This document shows positions 42,791 through 50,579 of a DNA stretch of 64,000 nucleotides, piece after piece. This DNA comes from Rubrivivax sp. (lineage in GTDB: Bacteria > Pseudomonadota > Gammaproteobacteria > Burkholderiales > Burkholderiaceae_C): assembly GCA_004210455.1 (NCBI GenBank), contig SEFA01000006.1, forward strand, positions 1-64,000. Direction: 5' to 3'. The notes under the pieces are model-generated. The model was not told the origin of the DNA and ran no database searches. It worked only from the letters and a program-made list of their open reading frames with translations. How positions within the stretch are numbered: position 1 is the stretch's first letter; every line of letters begins with the position of its first letter. Made by a program: the position numbers and the translations under genes.

Positions 42791-42815
42791 ATCCCGCCAC
42801 GCGCGGGATTTTTTT
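42791..42815 (+). terminator. Rho-independent terminator of the CI operon
   Basis: ATCCCGC (42791-42797) pairs with GCGGGAT (42803-42809) around CACGC, followed by seven T residues. It lies 22 nt after the stop of the periplasmic gene and separates the lysogenic operon from the downstream early operon. Confidence 0.9.
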
Positions 42816-42825
42816 CGGCCCCTTC

Positions 42826-42865
42826 ATAAACTCTAGTTGACGGCCATTCGTAAACCGTGGTTTAC
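42826..42865 (+). promoter_or_regulatory. pL promoter and OL-like operators
   Basis: TTGACG (42837-42842), an 18-bp spacer and TTTACT (42861-42866) form the early plus-strand promoter. The near-perfect palindrome GTAAACCGTGGTTTAC (42850-42865; 7-bp arms) covers the -10. A related site at 42826-42841 (11/16) covers the -35. The 24-bp spacing equals that at pR. The CI-like protein probably silences both promoters this way. Confidence 0.78.
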
Positions 42866-42905
42866 TCTATCCCAGTCCACCAACCAAACCGACTGGGAGA
42901 CGCAC

Positions 42906-43208
42906 ATGGGACAACTGCCGAGGCCGCTCCATCCGAGCGTTACCAGGACCCTGGCCGAGCAATGCATCGCTCGGATGCAGACGCACCACAAGTCCCTCCG
43001 CGGGCTTGACCCGAGCCAGCGGGCACAGCGCCTGGTCGAGCAGGCGACCTTCGCCGAGATCGAGCTGTGCAACCTGGTCGGCGCCCTCGCGGGCGCACAG
43101 GCCGAGCAACAGCTCCGACAACTCTTCTGGCCATCTCTGCCGAGCGAGTGGACTGCCGGCGCACACATCCTCGACGAGGCGATCGCGGCCGCAGGAGCGA
43201 CGCGATGA
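42906..43208 (+). CDS. Early phage protein, unknown
   Basis: A 100-residue helical protein (MGQLPRPLHPSVTRTLAEQC) with a second helix-rich half ending EWTAGAHILDEAIAAAGATR. First gene of the operon driven by the pL-like promoter, about 40 nt from the expected start of transcription. Lambda N occupies this place, but the protein has no Arg-rich N-peptide. Confidence 0.65.
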   Translation: MGQLPRPLHPSVTRTLAEQCIARMQTHHKSLRGLDPSQRAQRLVEQATFAEIELCNLVGALAGAQAEQQLRQLFWPSLPSEWTAGAHILDEAIAAAGATR

Positions 43209-43453
43209 GCCGCCCCATCGACAGCGCCCCGGCGCCGGCTGAAGCCTGCACCGAACTCGGTGCCGAGCCGGTCATGCCCCGTGACGAGCTGTATGCGCTC
43301 GAGGGACCGTTCCGCCGCCACCCGCGGCTGATGATCGCCGTGCTCGCCATCCTGATCGCGGGCCTCGTGTGTTGGGTGCCCAGCGACGCGCACACGGACG
43401 ACGAGTTCGAGCTCGCCGCCGACCAGCTCGCGGCTCTGGAGGTGCAGCCGTGA
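43205..43453 (+). CDS. Small single-pass membrane protein
   Basis: An 82-residue protein with a hydrophilic N-terminal half, one transmembrane helix (LMIAVLAILIAGLVCWV, about residues 46-62), and an acidic tail (DDEFELAADQLAALEVQP). It overlaps both neighbours by 4 nt. Function unknown. Confidence 0.65.
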   Translation: MSRPIDSAPAPAEACTELGAEPVMPRDELYALEGPFRRHPRLMIAVLAILIAGLVCWVPSDAHTDDEFELAADQLAALEVQP

Positions 43454-43749
43454 TCGAGCAATCCACTCGGCTGCTCTTCGAGCGCATCCGCCGCCGGCTG
43501 GATCGTTGGGAGCTTGGTCATCTGCGCGATCACTCCGCGCTGCAGGCGGCGCGCATCGCGCGCCAGAAGCGGCTGATCGAGACGCTGAAGAGCCGCGTCC
43601 GCAACGCCGAGGACGACGCTTACAACGCGTGGCACATGCTGGAGGTCGAACGCATGGTGGCGGAGCAAGACCGCGACCAGGTCGTCGCCATCACGCGCGA
43701 CGGGCGCATCGGCCTGGTCGATCGGCCGGTGGAGTGGCACCCATGCTGA
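43450..43749 (+). CDS. Early phage protein, coiled-coil
   Basis: A 99-residue protein from a GTG start overlapping the previous stop. It is basic and helical (RRRLDRWELGHLRDHSALQAA, shown in part), probably a coiled coil, with a C-terminal beta segment (VVAITRDGRIGLVDRPVEW). No family recognised. Confidence 0.62.
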   Translation: MIEQSTRLLFERIRRRLDRWELGHLRDHSALQAARIARQKRLIETLKSRVRNAEDDAYNAWHMLEVERMVAEQDRDQVVAITRDGRIGLVDRPVEWHPC

Positions 43750-43964
43750 GCCCCGCCCTCGTGCGGATCCAGCGAGCTTGGACCGCCCACGACGCGGCAC
43801 CTCCGCGCGCCTGCGTCTTGTGCGCCCACAGCCGCGATTGCGCACGCGAGTGCGCCCACCCGTCGGCGACGGGGCTCGCCGCCGCCATGAGCACCGAGGA
43901 GGCGCGCGCCCGCGGTGGCATCTGTGGCCCCAACGCCGTGCTGATGTCCAGCCCCAGCCAGTGA
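43743..43964 (+). CDS. Small Cys-rich protein
   Basis: A 73-residue protein with CVLCAHSRDCARECAHP and a later Cys, consistent with a zinc or other metal site. It starts within the last codons of the previous gene. Such short Cys-rich proteins are common in phage early operons; function unknown. Confidence 0.6.
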   Translation: MLSPALVRIQRAWTAHDAAPPRACVLCAHSRDCARECAHPSATGLAAAMSTEEARARGGICGPNAVLMSSPSQ

Positions 43965-44242
43965 GGTCGCCATGCCGCACGACGTCGCCCCCCGCATCTG
44001 ATGACCAGCTGCAAGCCGCCTATGAGCGTATGCGTGAGCCCGGCTGGCCGCAGTGGGCCGAGCTGTTGCGCGCCAACCTCCTCTATCAGCGCGTCCGCGC
44101 GACGGTGAACCGGCGCACGCACGCAGCTCCCACCGTGCAGACGTCTGCACCGTCTACCTCGATCCGCACGCCAGTTCCCAACCACCCGCCGGTGTTCGAC
44201 GCCAAGCGCGCCGCAGCCGGCGAACGTCCCGACGACGAATGA
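43961..44242 (+). CDS. Early phage hypothetical, GTG start
   Basis: A 93-residue protein whose GTG start overlaps the previous stop (GTGA). The core DDQLQAAYERMREPGWP is helical, and the C-terminal third is Pro/Thr-rich (APTVQTSAPSTSIRTPVP). A 9-codon frame from the ATG at 43971 was not preferred. No family recognised. Confidence 0.55.
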   Translation: MRSPCRTTSPPASDDQLQAAYERMREPGWPQWAELLRANLLYQRVRATVNRRTHAAPTVQTSAPSTSIRTPVPNHPPVFDAKRAAAGERPDDE

Positions 44243-44258
44243 CCTTCGGAGCTATTCC

Positions 44259-44888
44259 ATGCCTCTGCCCACCATCCCCGACGTGCTGCCCAACAGCCTC
44301 GCGCACCGCGTAGCGGCGCACATGCTGCGCAACACCGACACCGCCCTCAACAGCGCCGAGATCGCGGAGAAGTACGACGTCGCTCGTGACGACGTCGACC
44401 AGCAGCTGGTGCACGCGGTGACCGCCGGCGTGCTCCATGCGCGCGAACGCATGATCAAGAACGTCGCCAACGTCATCGAATACAGCGCCGGCCCCAAGGT
44501 GCTCGCGCTGGCGGCTCAGCGCGCGAGCGTGGCCCAGTCGGCCGACGCGACCACGGTCGCCACCTGGCCAGGTCGACCTGCCAAGACGAGCGCGGAGGGC
44601 AAGGGCCTGCGAGCGCGCGCGAGTCGACTGCCGGCACTCGACATCTCGAAGCTGGTCGTGGAGACCGGCGTCGGCTTCGCGCTGCCCAATCGCAAGGGAC
44701 TGTCTCGATGGGACGACGTCTTTGATCTGCTGACCGAGCCTGGCATGAGCACGTCGATGGACGACGGCTACAAGAACGCGCTGAAGAAGGCCGCCGCCCT
44801 CTACGAACAACGCAACCCGGGGCGCAAGTTCAGCTTCGGCAAGTGCCCGAAGAACCCGGACAACTGCCGCGTGCTGCGGCGCGCCTGA
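44259..44888 (+). CDS. HTH protein of the early operon
   Basis: A 209-residue protein. The N-terminal domain has an HTH-like unit (LNSAEIAEKYDVARDDVDQQL) and LVHAVTAGVLHARERMIKN. The C-terminal part ends ALYEQRNPGRKFSFGKC. It may bind DNA and modulate transcription. Not assigned to a known phage regulator. Confidence 0.65.
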   Translation: MPLPTIPDVLPNSLAHRVAAHMLRNTDTALNSAEIAEKYDVARDDVDQQLVHAVTAGVLHARERMIKNVANVIEYSAGPKVLALAAQRASVAQSADATTVATWPGRPAKTSAEGKGLRARASRLPALDISKLVVETGVGFALPNRKGLSRWDDVFDLLTEPGMSTSMDDGYKNALKKAAALYEQRNPGRKFSFGKCPKNPDNCRVLRRA

Positions 44889-44898
44889 GGAGACGACC

Positions 44899-45450
44899 AT
44901 GCCACATCGTCGTCGTGATCCTCGCCACCGCAGCTATAAGCGCATCGACAACGCGCTGGCCCACATCAATGCGGTCATCGCGCGCACCGGCCTGATGACC
45001 CCACGCCAGCGCCTGGACTACCTCGCGCCGGTCAATGTCGCGATGTCGATGCTGCGCATCGGCAAGGGGACGCCGGACCACGTCGCCAACCTCGCCGACG
45101 GCCTGAACATCGCCGCCGAGCTGTGCAAGCGTCGCATCTGCAACGACCACCAGGCGGAGATCGCCGCGGCGCTGATGGCGCTCGTGGCGATCTGCCAGCG
45201 CGGCCAGGCCGCCGGCGCCTGGACCCTCCTGGCCGCCGAGGTCGAGGCGCTCGAAGAAGCCGTGTTCATCCACACCGTCCAGCTCGACCACTGCTCGTGC
45301 GGTGAGTTCGAGTCCGCCACGCAGGCGGTCATCGCCATGACGCGTCAGGCAGCTGCCGGCTATGCGGCTGCGGGCGTGACCGTCGTCGATCCCATCACCC
45401 AGGGCGCCAACGCGTCCGAAGCCGCGGCCCTGCTCGCCGCATCCACCTGA
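44899..45450 (+). CDS. Early phage protein, helical, unknown
   Basis: A 183-residue mainly alpha-helical protein with a basic N-terminus (MPHRRRDPRHRSYKRIDNAL) and a Cys-containing segment (LDHCSCGEFESATQ). Proteins of this form occur in related prophages beside ParB-like genes. No enzymatic motif is visible. Confidence 0.62.
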   Translation: MPHRRRDPRHRSYKRIDNALAHINAVIARTGLMTPRQRLDYLAPVNVAMSMLRIGKGTPDHVANLADGLNIAAELCKRRICNDHQAEIAAALMALVAICQRGQAAGAWTLLAAEVEALEEAVFIHTVQLDHCSCGEFESATQAVIAMTRQAAAGYAAAGVTVVDPITQGANASEAAALLAAST

Positions 45451-45458
45451 GGCCATTC

Positions 45459-47372
45459 ATGTCCATCGAGAAAATCACCGCGCTGATGCCGGCGGGCGAC
45501 CCGCCGCGCTATATCCCCGCCACGCTATTTGCGCCGAGCCCGACGCAGCCGCGCCGCCGGATGAAGCCGCAGAAGATCGCCGAGATCCGCGCGAGCATCG
45601 CCGTCAACGGCCAGCTGCAGGCCGCGCTCGCGCGCCCGAACCCGGCGTACGTCGAAGGCAACGGCATGCCGCCCTTCGAGCTCGTCTTCGGACACCAGCG
45701 CCGGGAGGCCGTGGGCGGCATCGAAGACGGCCCGGGCCTGCTCGTCAACGTCCGTGAGCTCAGCGACCACCAGGTCAAGCAGATCCAGATGGTCGAGAAC
45801 ATGGATCGGGACGACCTGCATCCATACGACGAGGCCGAAGGCCTGCAGCGGCTGTTGCGCCAGGGCGATGCGGGTGACGAGGGGGACGGGTTCGCCAACG
45901 TCGACGAACTGGCGGCGTGGCTCGGCAAGAGCCGCCGCTGGGTCTATCAGCGCCTGTCGCTGACGCGTCTGTGCGAGAAGGCGCGGGACGCCTTCCTCGA
46001 CGACCGGATCAACGCGAGCGTGGCCGCGCTGCTGGCTCGCATGCAAGACCTGGCGCTGCAGGACCAGGCGACGGATCGACTGCTGGGCGGCTGGGGCGGC
46101 GATCCGTTCTCGGTGCGCGCCGCTTCGCAACTGCTGCAGCGCGAGTTCATGCTGAGCCTGGAGGACGCGCCGTTCGACATCAAGGCGACGTTCACGGTCG
46201 CCGGCCCCTGCTCGGCCTGTCCGAAGCGCAGCGGCGCGAGCCCGGACCTCTTCGATGACATCTCGTCCGGCGACATGTGCCAGGACAGCAGCTGCTTCCA
46301 AGGGAAGGCCACCGAGCACCGCGCAGGCGTGCTTGCGGAGGCCCAGGCCAGCGGGCACCGCGTGCTGCGTGGCGAAGAGGCCAAGCAGGTGATGCCCTAC
46401 ACGACCTTCGTGCCAGGTGGCTACTTCAACGTCGACGCGCCCTGCCCGCGACTGACCGACAGCGAACGCCCTCTTCGTGAGCACCTCGGCAAGAAGCCGC
46501 CGCAGCTGATCGTGCTGGAGCACTCTGAGGAATCCGAGCTGATCACGCTCGTCACTTTCGCGGACGCGGAAAAAGCGCTGAAGGCCAAGCGACTGCTGCG
46601 CGAAGCCAAGCCGCTGCAGACGCCTGAGGGCAACACCGGCGGCAGCGCCAAGCCCGAGAAGGTCAAGCCGCGCTCCGCGAATGATCTCAAGTACGCCACC
46701 GAGCGCCTGGCGGCGGAGGCCTTCGGCTTGGAGGTCGCCCTGCTCGTCAGGGATCAACTGGGCGCACTGGGCCGCATGCCGGTCGAGATCGCACGCGCCG
46801 CTGCCTTCCATGCCCTTTCGAAGCTTTCCGAAACCGCCCTCAACCTCGTGTGCGCGCTTCAAGGATGGGAGCCACTCGATCCCGAGGAGTGGGAGGACGA
46901 GATCGAGTCGAAGCTGATCCCCCGCCTAGACCAGCTCGCACAGGTGGGCGCGATTGTCACGCTGGGCGAGCTGATGCTGCAGGCCCAGTATGTGGACTGC
47001 GTGGATTCGCAATGGGAGATCGCCCAGCTCTTCGACGAAGACGAGCCCAACCTCATCCGCGACATCACCAAGGCGCTGGGAGTGTTCGATCGGCTGGAGC
47101 CCATGCGTGCCGCCTGCCACGAGGTGGCCGAGAAGGTCGTGGCGGACGAAGAGGACAAGCGCCTCGGCCGCACGAAGCCCAAGGACGCGACCGACGCCTT
47201 CATCGAGGCGCAGGCCCCAACCAGCGAAGCCAAGCCGGCGAAGAAGAGCACCGCCAAGTACCGCAAGCAGGACACGGGCGAGACCTGGTCCGGGCGGGGC
47301 CTGCAGCCGGCATGGCTCAAGGCGGCGATGTCCGCTGGCGCCAAGCTCGAGGACTTCGAGGTGACGGCATGA
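45459..47372 (+). CDS. ParB-like protein fused to H-NS DNA-binding domain
   Basis: A 637-residue protein. Residues about 15-130 are a ParB/Spo0J N-terminal domain with the nucleotide box at GHQRREAV (from Gly78) and VENMDRDDLHPYDEAEG. A KorB-like HTH follows (DELAAWLGKSRRWVYQRLS). The centre (about 240-290) has a Cys cluster (CSACPKRSG, MCQDSSC). The last about 40 residues match the H-NS C-terminal DNA-binding domain (YRKQDTGETWSGRG, then QPAWLKAA). It may organise, silence or partition DNA. No parA is present, so plasmid-style partition is unlikely. Confidence 0.82.
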   Translation: MSIEKITALMPAGDPPRYIPATLFAPSPTQPRRRMKPQKIAEIRASIAVNGQLQAALARPNPAYVEGNGMPPFELVFGHQRREAVGGIEDGPGLLVNVRELSDHQVKQIQMVENMDRDDLHPYDEAEGLQRLLRQGDAGDEGDGFANVDELAAWLGKSRRWVYQRLSLTRLCEKARDAFLDDRINASVAALLARMQDLALQDQATDRLLGGWGGDPFSVRAASQLLQREFMLSLEDAPFDIKATFTVAGPCSACPKRSGASPDLFDDISSGDMCQDSSCFQGKATEHRAGVLAEAQASGHRVLRGEEAKQVMPYTTFVPGGYFNVDAPCPRLTDSERPLREHLGKKPPQLIVLEHSEESELITLVTFADAEKALKAKRLLREAKPLQTPEGNTGGSAKPEKVKPRSANDLKYATERLAAEAFGLEVALLVRDQLGALGRMPVEIARAAAFHALSKLSETALNLVCALQGWEPLDPEEWEDEIESKLIPRLDQLAQVGAIVTLGELMLQAQYVDCVDSQWEIAQLFDEDEPNLIRDITKALGVFDRLEPMRAACHEVAEKVVADEEDKRLGRTKPKDATDAFIEAQAPTSEAKPAKKSTAKYRKQDTGETWSGRGLQPAWLKAAMSAGAKLEDFEVTA

Positions 47373-47506
47373 GCACGGCGATCGCCATCCTCGCCGTCGG
47401 TCTGGCCGTGGCCATCGGCCTCTACGGCATCCACTCCTCGCTGCGCGACATCTGCCTGCAGTTCAAGCAGTTGCGCGAGTCGCTACCCGAGCACCAGGAG
47501 GACTGA
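47369..47506 (+). CDS. Short membrane peptide
   Basis: A 45-residue protein overlapping the ParB-like stop by 4 nt. It has one transmembrane helix (AIAILAVGLAVAIGLYGI) and a charged tail (CLQFKQLRESLPEHQED). Too small for any family call; coupling to the upstream gene supports it as real. Confidence 0.6.
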   Translation: MSTAIAILAVGLAVAIGLYGIHSSLRDICLQFKQLRESLPEHQED

Positions 47507-47551
47507 TCCATGCGTTGCCTGCAGACCAGGGGCGGCCAGTACGGCGCGGGG

Positions 47552-47746
47552 TCAGCGCCTGCCGCGCCGGAACTCGTCGCCGAGTTCGGTGAGCCAGCGG
47601 CGCCCGTCCTCGCGCGGCGGAGTGGCGAGGCCCTTTTCCTGCAGCCTCTGCTGCATCTCCTCCGGGACGACCTTTCCGCCGACGGCGGTGGGGAGGAAGT
47701 AGAGCGCGGCGCGCTCGTCGGGGGTGATGTCGATCTGGTCTCTCAT
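47552..47746 (-). CDS. Small antisense-oriented gene within early operon
   Basis: A 64-residue charged protein (MRDQIDITPDERAALYFLPT, then EEMQQRLQEKGL and RWLTELGDEFRRGRR). Its balanced composition looks far more protein-like than the opposite-strand frame at 47510-47767, which is Gly/Ala/Leu-rich. AGGGCT lies just before the ATG. It is the only minus-strand gene in the operon. Function unknown; it resembles short phage proteins with a winged-helix-like form. Confidence 0.55.
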   Translation of the reverse strand: MRDQIDITPDERAALYFLPTAVGGKVVPEEMQQRLQEKGLATPPREDGRRWLTELGDEFRRGRR

Positions 47747-47766
47747 AGCCCTGATTGGAGCACCTG

Positions 47767-47994
47767 ATGGGCTACATCAACCCTCTCCTCAATCTGCCGG
47801 CTGGCAAGAAGCTGCTGTCGCTTCCGGCGGAGCAGCGCGCCGCGCTGGAGCCGGTGCTACGTGAACTCCGTGACCAGGCGAACTCCGAAGCTGAGAACGC
47901 ATGGAAGCGCCGCAAGGGACCGATGGCCGCGTACTGGCGTGCCGTTGCTACCTACGCCCGCCACATCGCACATGCCTTGTCGAAAGGAACCTGA
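47767..47994 (+). CDS. Small early phage protein
   Basis: A 75-residue basic, helical protein (MGYINPLLNLPAGKKLLSLP) continuing EQRAALEPVLRELRDQANSE. GGAGCACC lies before the ATG at 47767. No family recognised. Confidence 0.6.
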   Translation: MGYINPLLNLPAGKKLLSLPAEQRAALEPVLRELRDQANSEAENAWKRRKGPMAAYWRAVATYARHIAHALSKGT

Positions 47995-47995
47995 C

Positions 47996-48931
47996 ATGAC
48001 CACCCACACCCATACCGAAGAGCAGCACGCCTCCATCCTGATCGCGCAGAAGCAACTCATCGACCACGGCGACACCAAGGCGGCATCGCTGCTTGACTGG
48101 GCACTCGCTCAGCCGGGTCCCATGACGCTCGGCATTGACCTAGCCAACGGCTCCGATGTCTCCTCCGACGTTCTGATGCGCGACGGCAAAGTCATTGCAA
48201 GGCGCACCTCCTTCTCCGATGGTGAACCCGCTCCCGCGGAGAGCGCGACCTGGGCAGAGTATGTCGCGGGGATCATCGTCGCCTATCTCGGCGGACCAGT
48301 GGACGACGAGCGCATCAAGCCCATCGCCGGGATCATCGCGCGGCGCTTGTGGGCGCTGCCCAAGACGGAGGCCGAGAAGGCCCGCGGATACGTCGCATTC
48401 GGCGCCGGCGTGTACCGCATTCAGCAATGCGTCGACGCCAGCCTCGTCGTCTCGTTCCGCCGCGCCAATGAGCACCACTATGACGTCGGCGATCGCGCGC
48501 CGGAGATCGATACGACGCCGGTCCCCGCCAACGAGATCATCGTCCAGCTGAAGTTCCTCAGCGCTGAAGCGCTGGACGGCCTTGAGCGGCAGCTGCGCGA
48601 GTTGCGCCAGGAGCATTGGCCCGAGACCCTGACCAGCCAGGCGGCTCTCGACGTACTGGCCGAGCGGCAACGTCACATCACCGTCGAGGGCTGGACGCCA
48701 GCGCACGACGACGAGTACATGGGCGGCGCGATGGCACTGGCGGCTGCGAGCTACGCATGGGCTGCGAGTGGTCGCAGTGAAGGCAATCCGCCGCTACCAC
48801 CAGCGTTCTGGCCATGGGGCGCCGAATGGTGGAAGCCCACAGACGACCGTCGCAATCTTGTGAAGGGCGCCTCCCTGATGCTGGCCGAGATCGAGCGCCG
48901 CGATCGCGCAGCGCAGGGCGGGCAGGGATGA
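47996..48931 (+). CDS. Conserved phage protein, two-part
   Basis: A 311-residue protein. The N-terminal about 190 residues have no recognised domain. The C-terminal about 80 residues (RHITVEGWTPAHDDEY, then WPWGAEWWKPTDDRRNLV and AEIERRDRA) form a module widespread in phages, seen fused to different N-terminal parts. Function unknown, but the module is a good sign of a real phage early gene. Confidence 0.72.
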   Translation: MTTHTHTEEQHASILIAQKQLIDHGDTKAASLLDWALAQPGPMTLGIDLANGSDVSSDVLMRDGKVIARRTSFSDGEPAPAESATWAEYVAGIIVAYLGGPVDDERIKPIAGIIARRLWALPKTEAEKARGYVAFGAGVYRIQQCVDASLVVSFRRANEHHYDVGDRAPEIDTTPVPANEIIVQLKFLSAEALDGLERQLRELRQEHWPETLTSQAALDVLAERQRHITVEGWTPAHDDEYMGGAMALAAASYAWAASGRSEGNPPLPPAFWPWGAEWWKPTDDRRNLVKGASLMLAEIERRDRAAQGGQG

Positions 48932-49128
48932 CCCCGCGCGATCGCTTTGCCTTGCTCGTCTCCGTGGACTTCGTCATCGACGACGAGATCTGGCACGCGT
49001 GCTTCGGATACGGCATGACCCTCCACCACAGCAACGTGCCGTCTGCAGCGAAGTACGCCTCCCGTATGCAGCGCCCTCCGAATCACCGTTACCCGCGCCG
49101 GCGCCGCCGGCAACACCTGCTCGACTGA
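48928..49128 (+). CDS. Small phage protein with basic tail
   Basis: A 66-residue protein overlapping the previous stop by 4 nt (MTPRDRFALLVSVDFVIDD). It ends in an Arg-rich segment (RYPRRRRRQHLLD) that could bind nucleic acid. No family recognised. Confidence 0.55.
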   Translation: MTPRDRFALLVSVDFVIDDEIWHACFGYGMTLHHSNVPSAAKYASRMQRPPNHRYPRRRRRQHLLD

Positions 49129-49152
49129 GCACAACCTCCCCAGGAGATTTCC

Positions 49153-49503
49153 GTGAACGACCAAGAGATTGAACAAGTGATCCAGGCCAAGGGCCTCACG
49201 GCCGCGCGCGTGACGCCGGCAGACATCGAGGCGGCGATCGTCGGCACCGACGTCGTCGTGTTCCAGGCACCGTCCGGCCAAGTGCTGCGCTGGGGCGTGC
49301 TGACCATGCGCAACGGCTTCGCCGTCACCGGGCACCCCTCCGTCGCAGTGTCCCCCGAGAACGACGACGTCGAGCTCGGTGAGCGCATCGCGATCGACAA
49401 CGCGAAGTCCGCGCTGTGGCCCCTGCTGGGCTACGAGCTGAAGTCCAAGCTTGCCGAAGCCGCCAACCTCGACGCCGCTTATCGCGCCTGCGAAGGCCGC
49501 TGA
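49153..49503 (+). CDS. Gp49-like phage protein
   Basis: A 116-residue protein from a GTG with CAGGAG just upstream. VIQAKGLTAARVTPADIEAAI and the central TVFCV-like strand region (GVLTMRNGFAVTG) plus AIDNAKSALWPLLGYEL match the phage Gp49 family in form. The family is common but without known function; members occur in early regions of proteobacterial phages. Confidence 0.7.
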   Translation: MNDQEIEQVIQAKGLTAARVTPADIEAAIVGTDVVVFQAPSGQVLRWGVLTMRNGFAVTGHPSVAVSPENDDVELGERIAIDNAKSALWPLLGYELKSKLAEAANLDAAYRACEGR

Positions 49504-49561
49504 GCGTAGCCGCGCTGCGCCGCCTGGCGCAGTGCGAGTGCGATCAACACGACCACAGCCG

Positions 49562-49852
49562 ATGAGCCCAACCCTCCAAGACAAAGTCGCGTACGTGCGC
49601 CAACAGGGCCAGACGCGCAAGCATCACTGCCACTGGCCCGGTTGCACGAAGCAGGTGCCGCCGGCAGTGTGGGGGTGCACGCCGCACTGGTACGCGCTGC
49701 CTGCAGATCTGCGTGCTCAGATCTGGGCGACATTCCGCCCCGGCCAGGAGGTCAACGGCACGCCCAGCGTCGGGTATGTCGAGACTGCCCGTCGCGTCCA
49801 GGACTGGATCCGCGCGAACGTCGGCTGCGATCGACAGGAAAGGCTGCTATGA
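49562..49852 (+). CDS. Small zinc-finger-like phage protein
   Basis: A 96-residue protein with HHCHWPGCTKQVPPAVWGC followed by HWYALPADLRAQIWA, a conserved phage arrangement with two Cys and several His likely binding zinc. The C-terminal VQDWIRANVG is helical. Function unknown. Confidence 0.68.
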   Translation: MSPTLQDKVAYVRQQGQTRKHHCHWPGCTKQVPPAVWGCTPHWYALPADLRAQIWATFRPGQEVNGTPSVGYVETARRVQDWIRANVGCDRQERLL

Positions 49853-50130
49853 GCGGCCGCCGATCCCTTCCCAAGACCCGGGAGCAGCCAGAGGGCGTCG
49901 AGAAGTTCTGCGCCAAGTGCGACACCTGGTGGCCCGCAGACGTGGATTTCTTCTTCAGCGACGCCAGCAGCCCCGACGGGCTCTTCTACTGCTGCAAGGC
50001 CTGCTATCGCGAGTGGCAGGCCCGCACGACGGGGCGCACGCGCAGGCCCACACCCGCCTCAGCCCCCGTCGTCCCCGACCTCGTCAGCGTTCCGTGGCTC
50101 GGGACGATCGCCCTCGGATGCACCTCATGA
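49849..50130 (+). CDS. Zinc-ribbon phage protein
   Basis: A 93-residue protein with FCAKCDTWWPADVDFFF and YCCKACYREWQ, a CxxC pair on each side as in zinc ribbons found in HNH/restriction-related phage proteins. The nuclease residues of HNH enzymes are absent. It overlaps both neighbours. Confidence 0.68.
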   Translation: MSGRRSLPKTREQPEGVEKFCAKCDTWWPADVDFFFSDASSPDGLFYCCKACYREWQARTTGRTRRPTPASAPVVPDLVSVPWLGTIALGCTS

Positions 50131-50291
50131 AAAATCGCCGCGACATTCGCGCCCAGCGCCGCGAGAAGCGCAGGCCCTGGACGCAGCAAGTGCCGGACCT
50201 GGACCGGCAGGCCGACGTCGACGCCGCGTTCGCCGACCTTGAGCGCGAGCAGGCCCGCCAAATCAAGCAGTCGCTGAAAGGCTCAGCATGA
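50127..50291 (+). CDS. Very small basic protein
   Basis: A 54-residue protein with an Arg/Lys-rich N-terminus (MKNRRDIRAQRREKRRPW) and an acidic helical tail (LDRQADVDAAFADLERE). It overlaps both neighbours by 4 nt. It could be an RNA- or DNA-binding peptide, but no family is recognised. Confidence 0.55.
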   Translation: MKNRRDIRAQRREKRRPWTQQVPDLDRQADVDAAFADLEREQARQIKQSLKGSA

Positions 50292-50569
50292 ACACCGCGT
50301 TCCTCCTCATGGCCCAGTACAGCGGCCAGGCCGTCATCCCGGTCGAGGCCGTCGTGCGCGACTACTTCCCGCACCTCAGCACGGACAAGTTCATCCGGAA
50401 GGTGGCTGTCGGGGACATCAAGATTCCCATGGTCCGCATCGAGGGCACTACGCAGAAGACGGCCAAGGGCATCCACCTCAACGACCTGGCTGCGTACATC
50501 GACGAGCGTCGAGCGGCTGCTGTGAAAGAAGCTCGGCAGCTCGCAGGCACGGGGGGCGGGGGGCACTAA
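50288..50569 (+). CDS. PrtN-family (pyocin activator-like) protein
   Basis: A 93-residue protein. MNTAFLLMAQYSGQAVIPVE, then YFPHLSTDKFIRKVAVGDIK and GIHLNDLAAYIDERR, is characteristic of the PrtN family. PrtN activates pyocin genes in Pseudomonas; phage homologues near integrase or attachment sites may act as small DNA-binding regulators or excisionase-like proteins. It is the last gene of the plus-strand early operon. Confidence 0.82.
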   Translation: MNTAFLLMAQYSGQAVIPVEAVVRDYFPHLSTDKFIRKVAVGDIKIPMVRIEGTTQKTAKGIHLNDLAAYIDERRAAAVKEARQLAGTGGGGH

Positions 50570-50579
50570 GCCCCGAAGA

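Noticed and set aside
45459-47372. ParB-like gene as evidence of a plasmid-like (phage-plasmid) lifestyle
   Set aside because: No parA or parS-like cluster is seen, and the element has an integrase and clear att sites.
47510-47767. Plus-strand 85-codon frame after the short membrane peptide
   Set aside because: Composition is Gly/Ala/Leu/Arg-skewed and unlike its neighbours; the opposite-strand frame is more protein-like.
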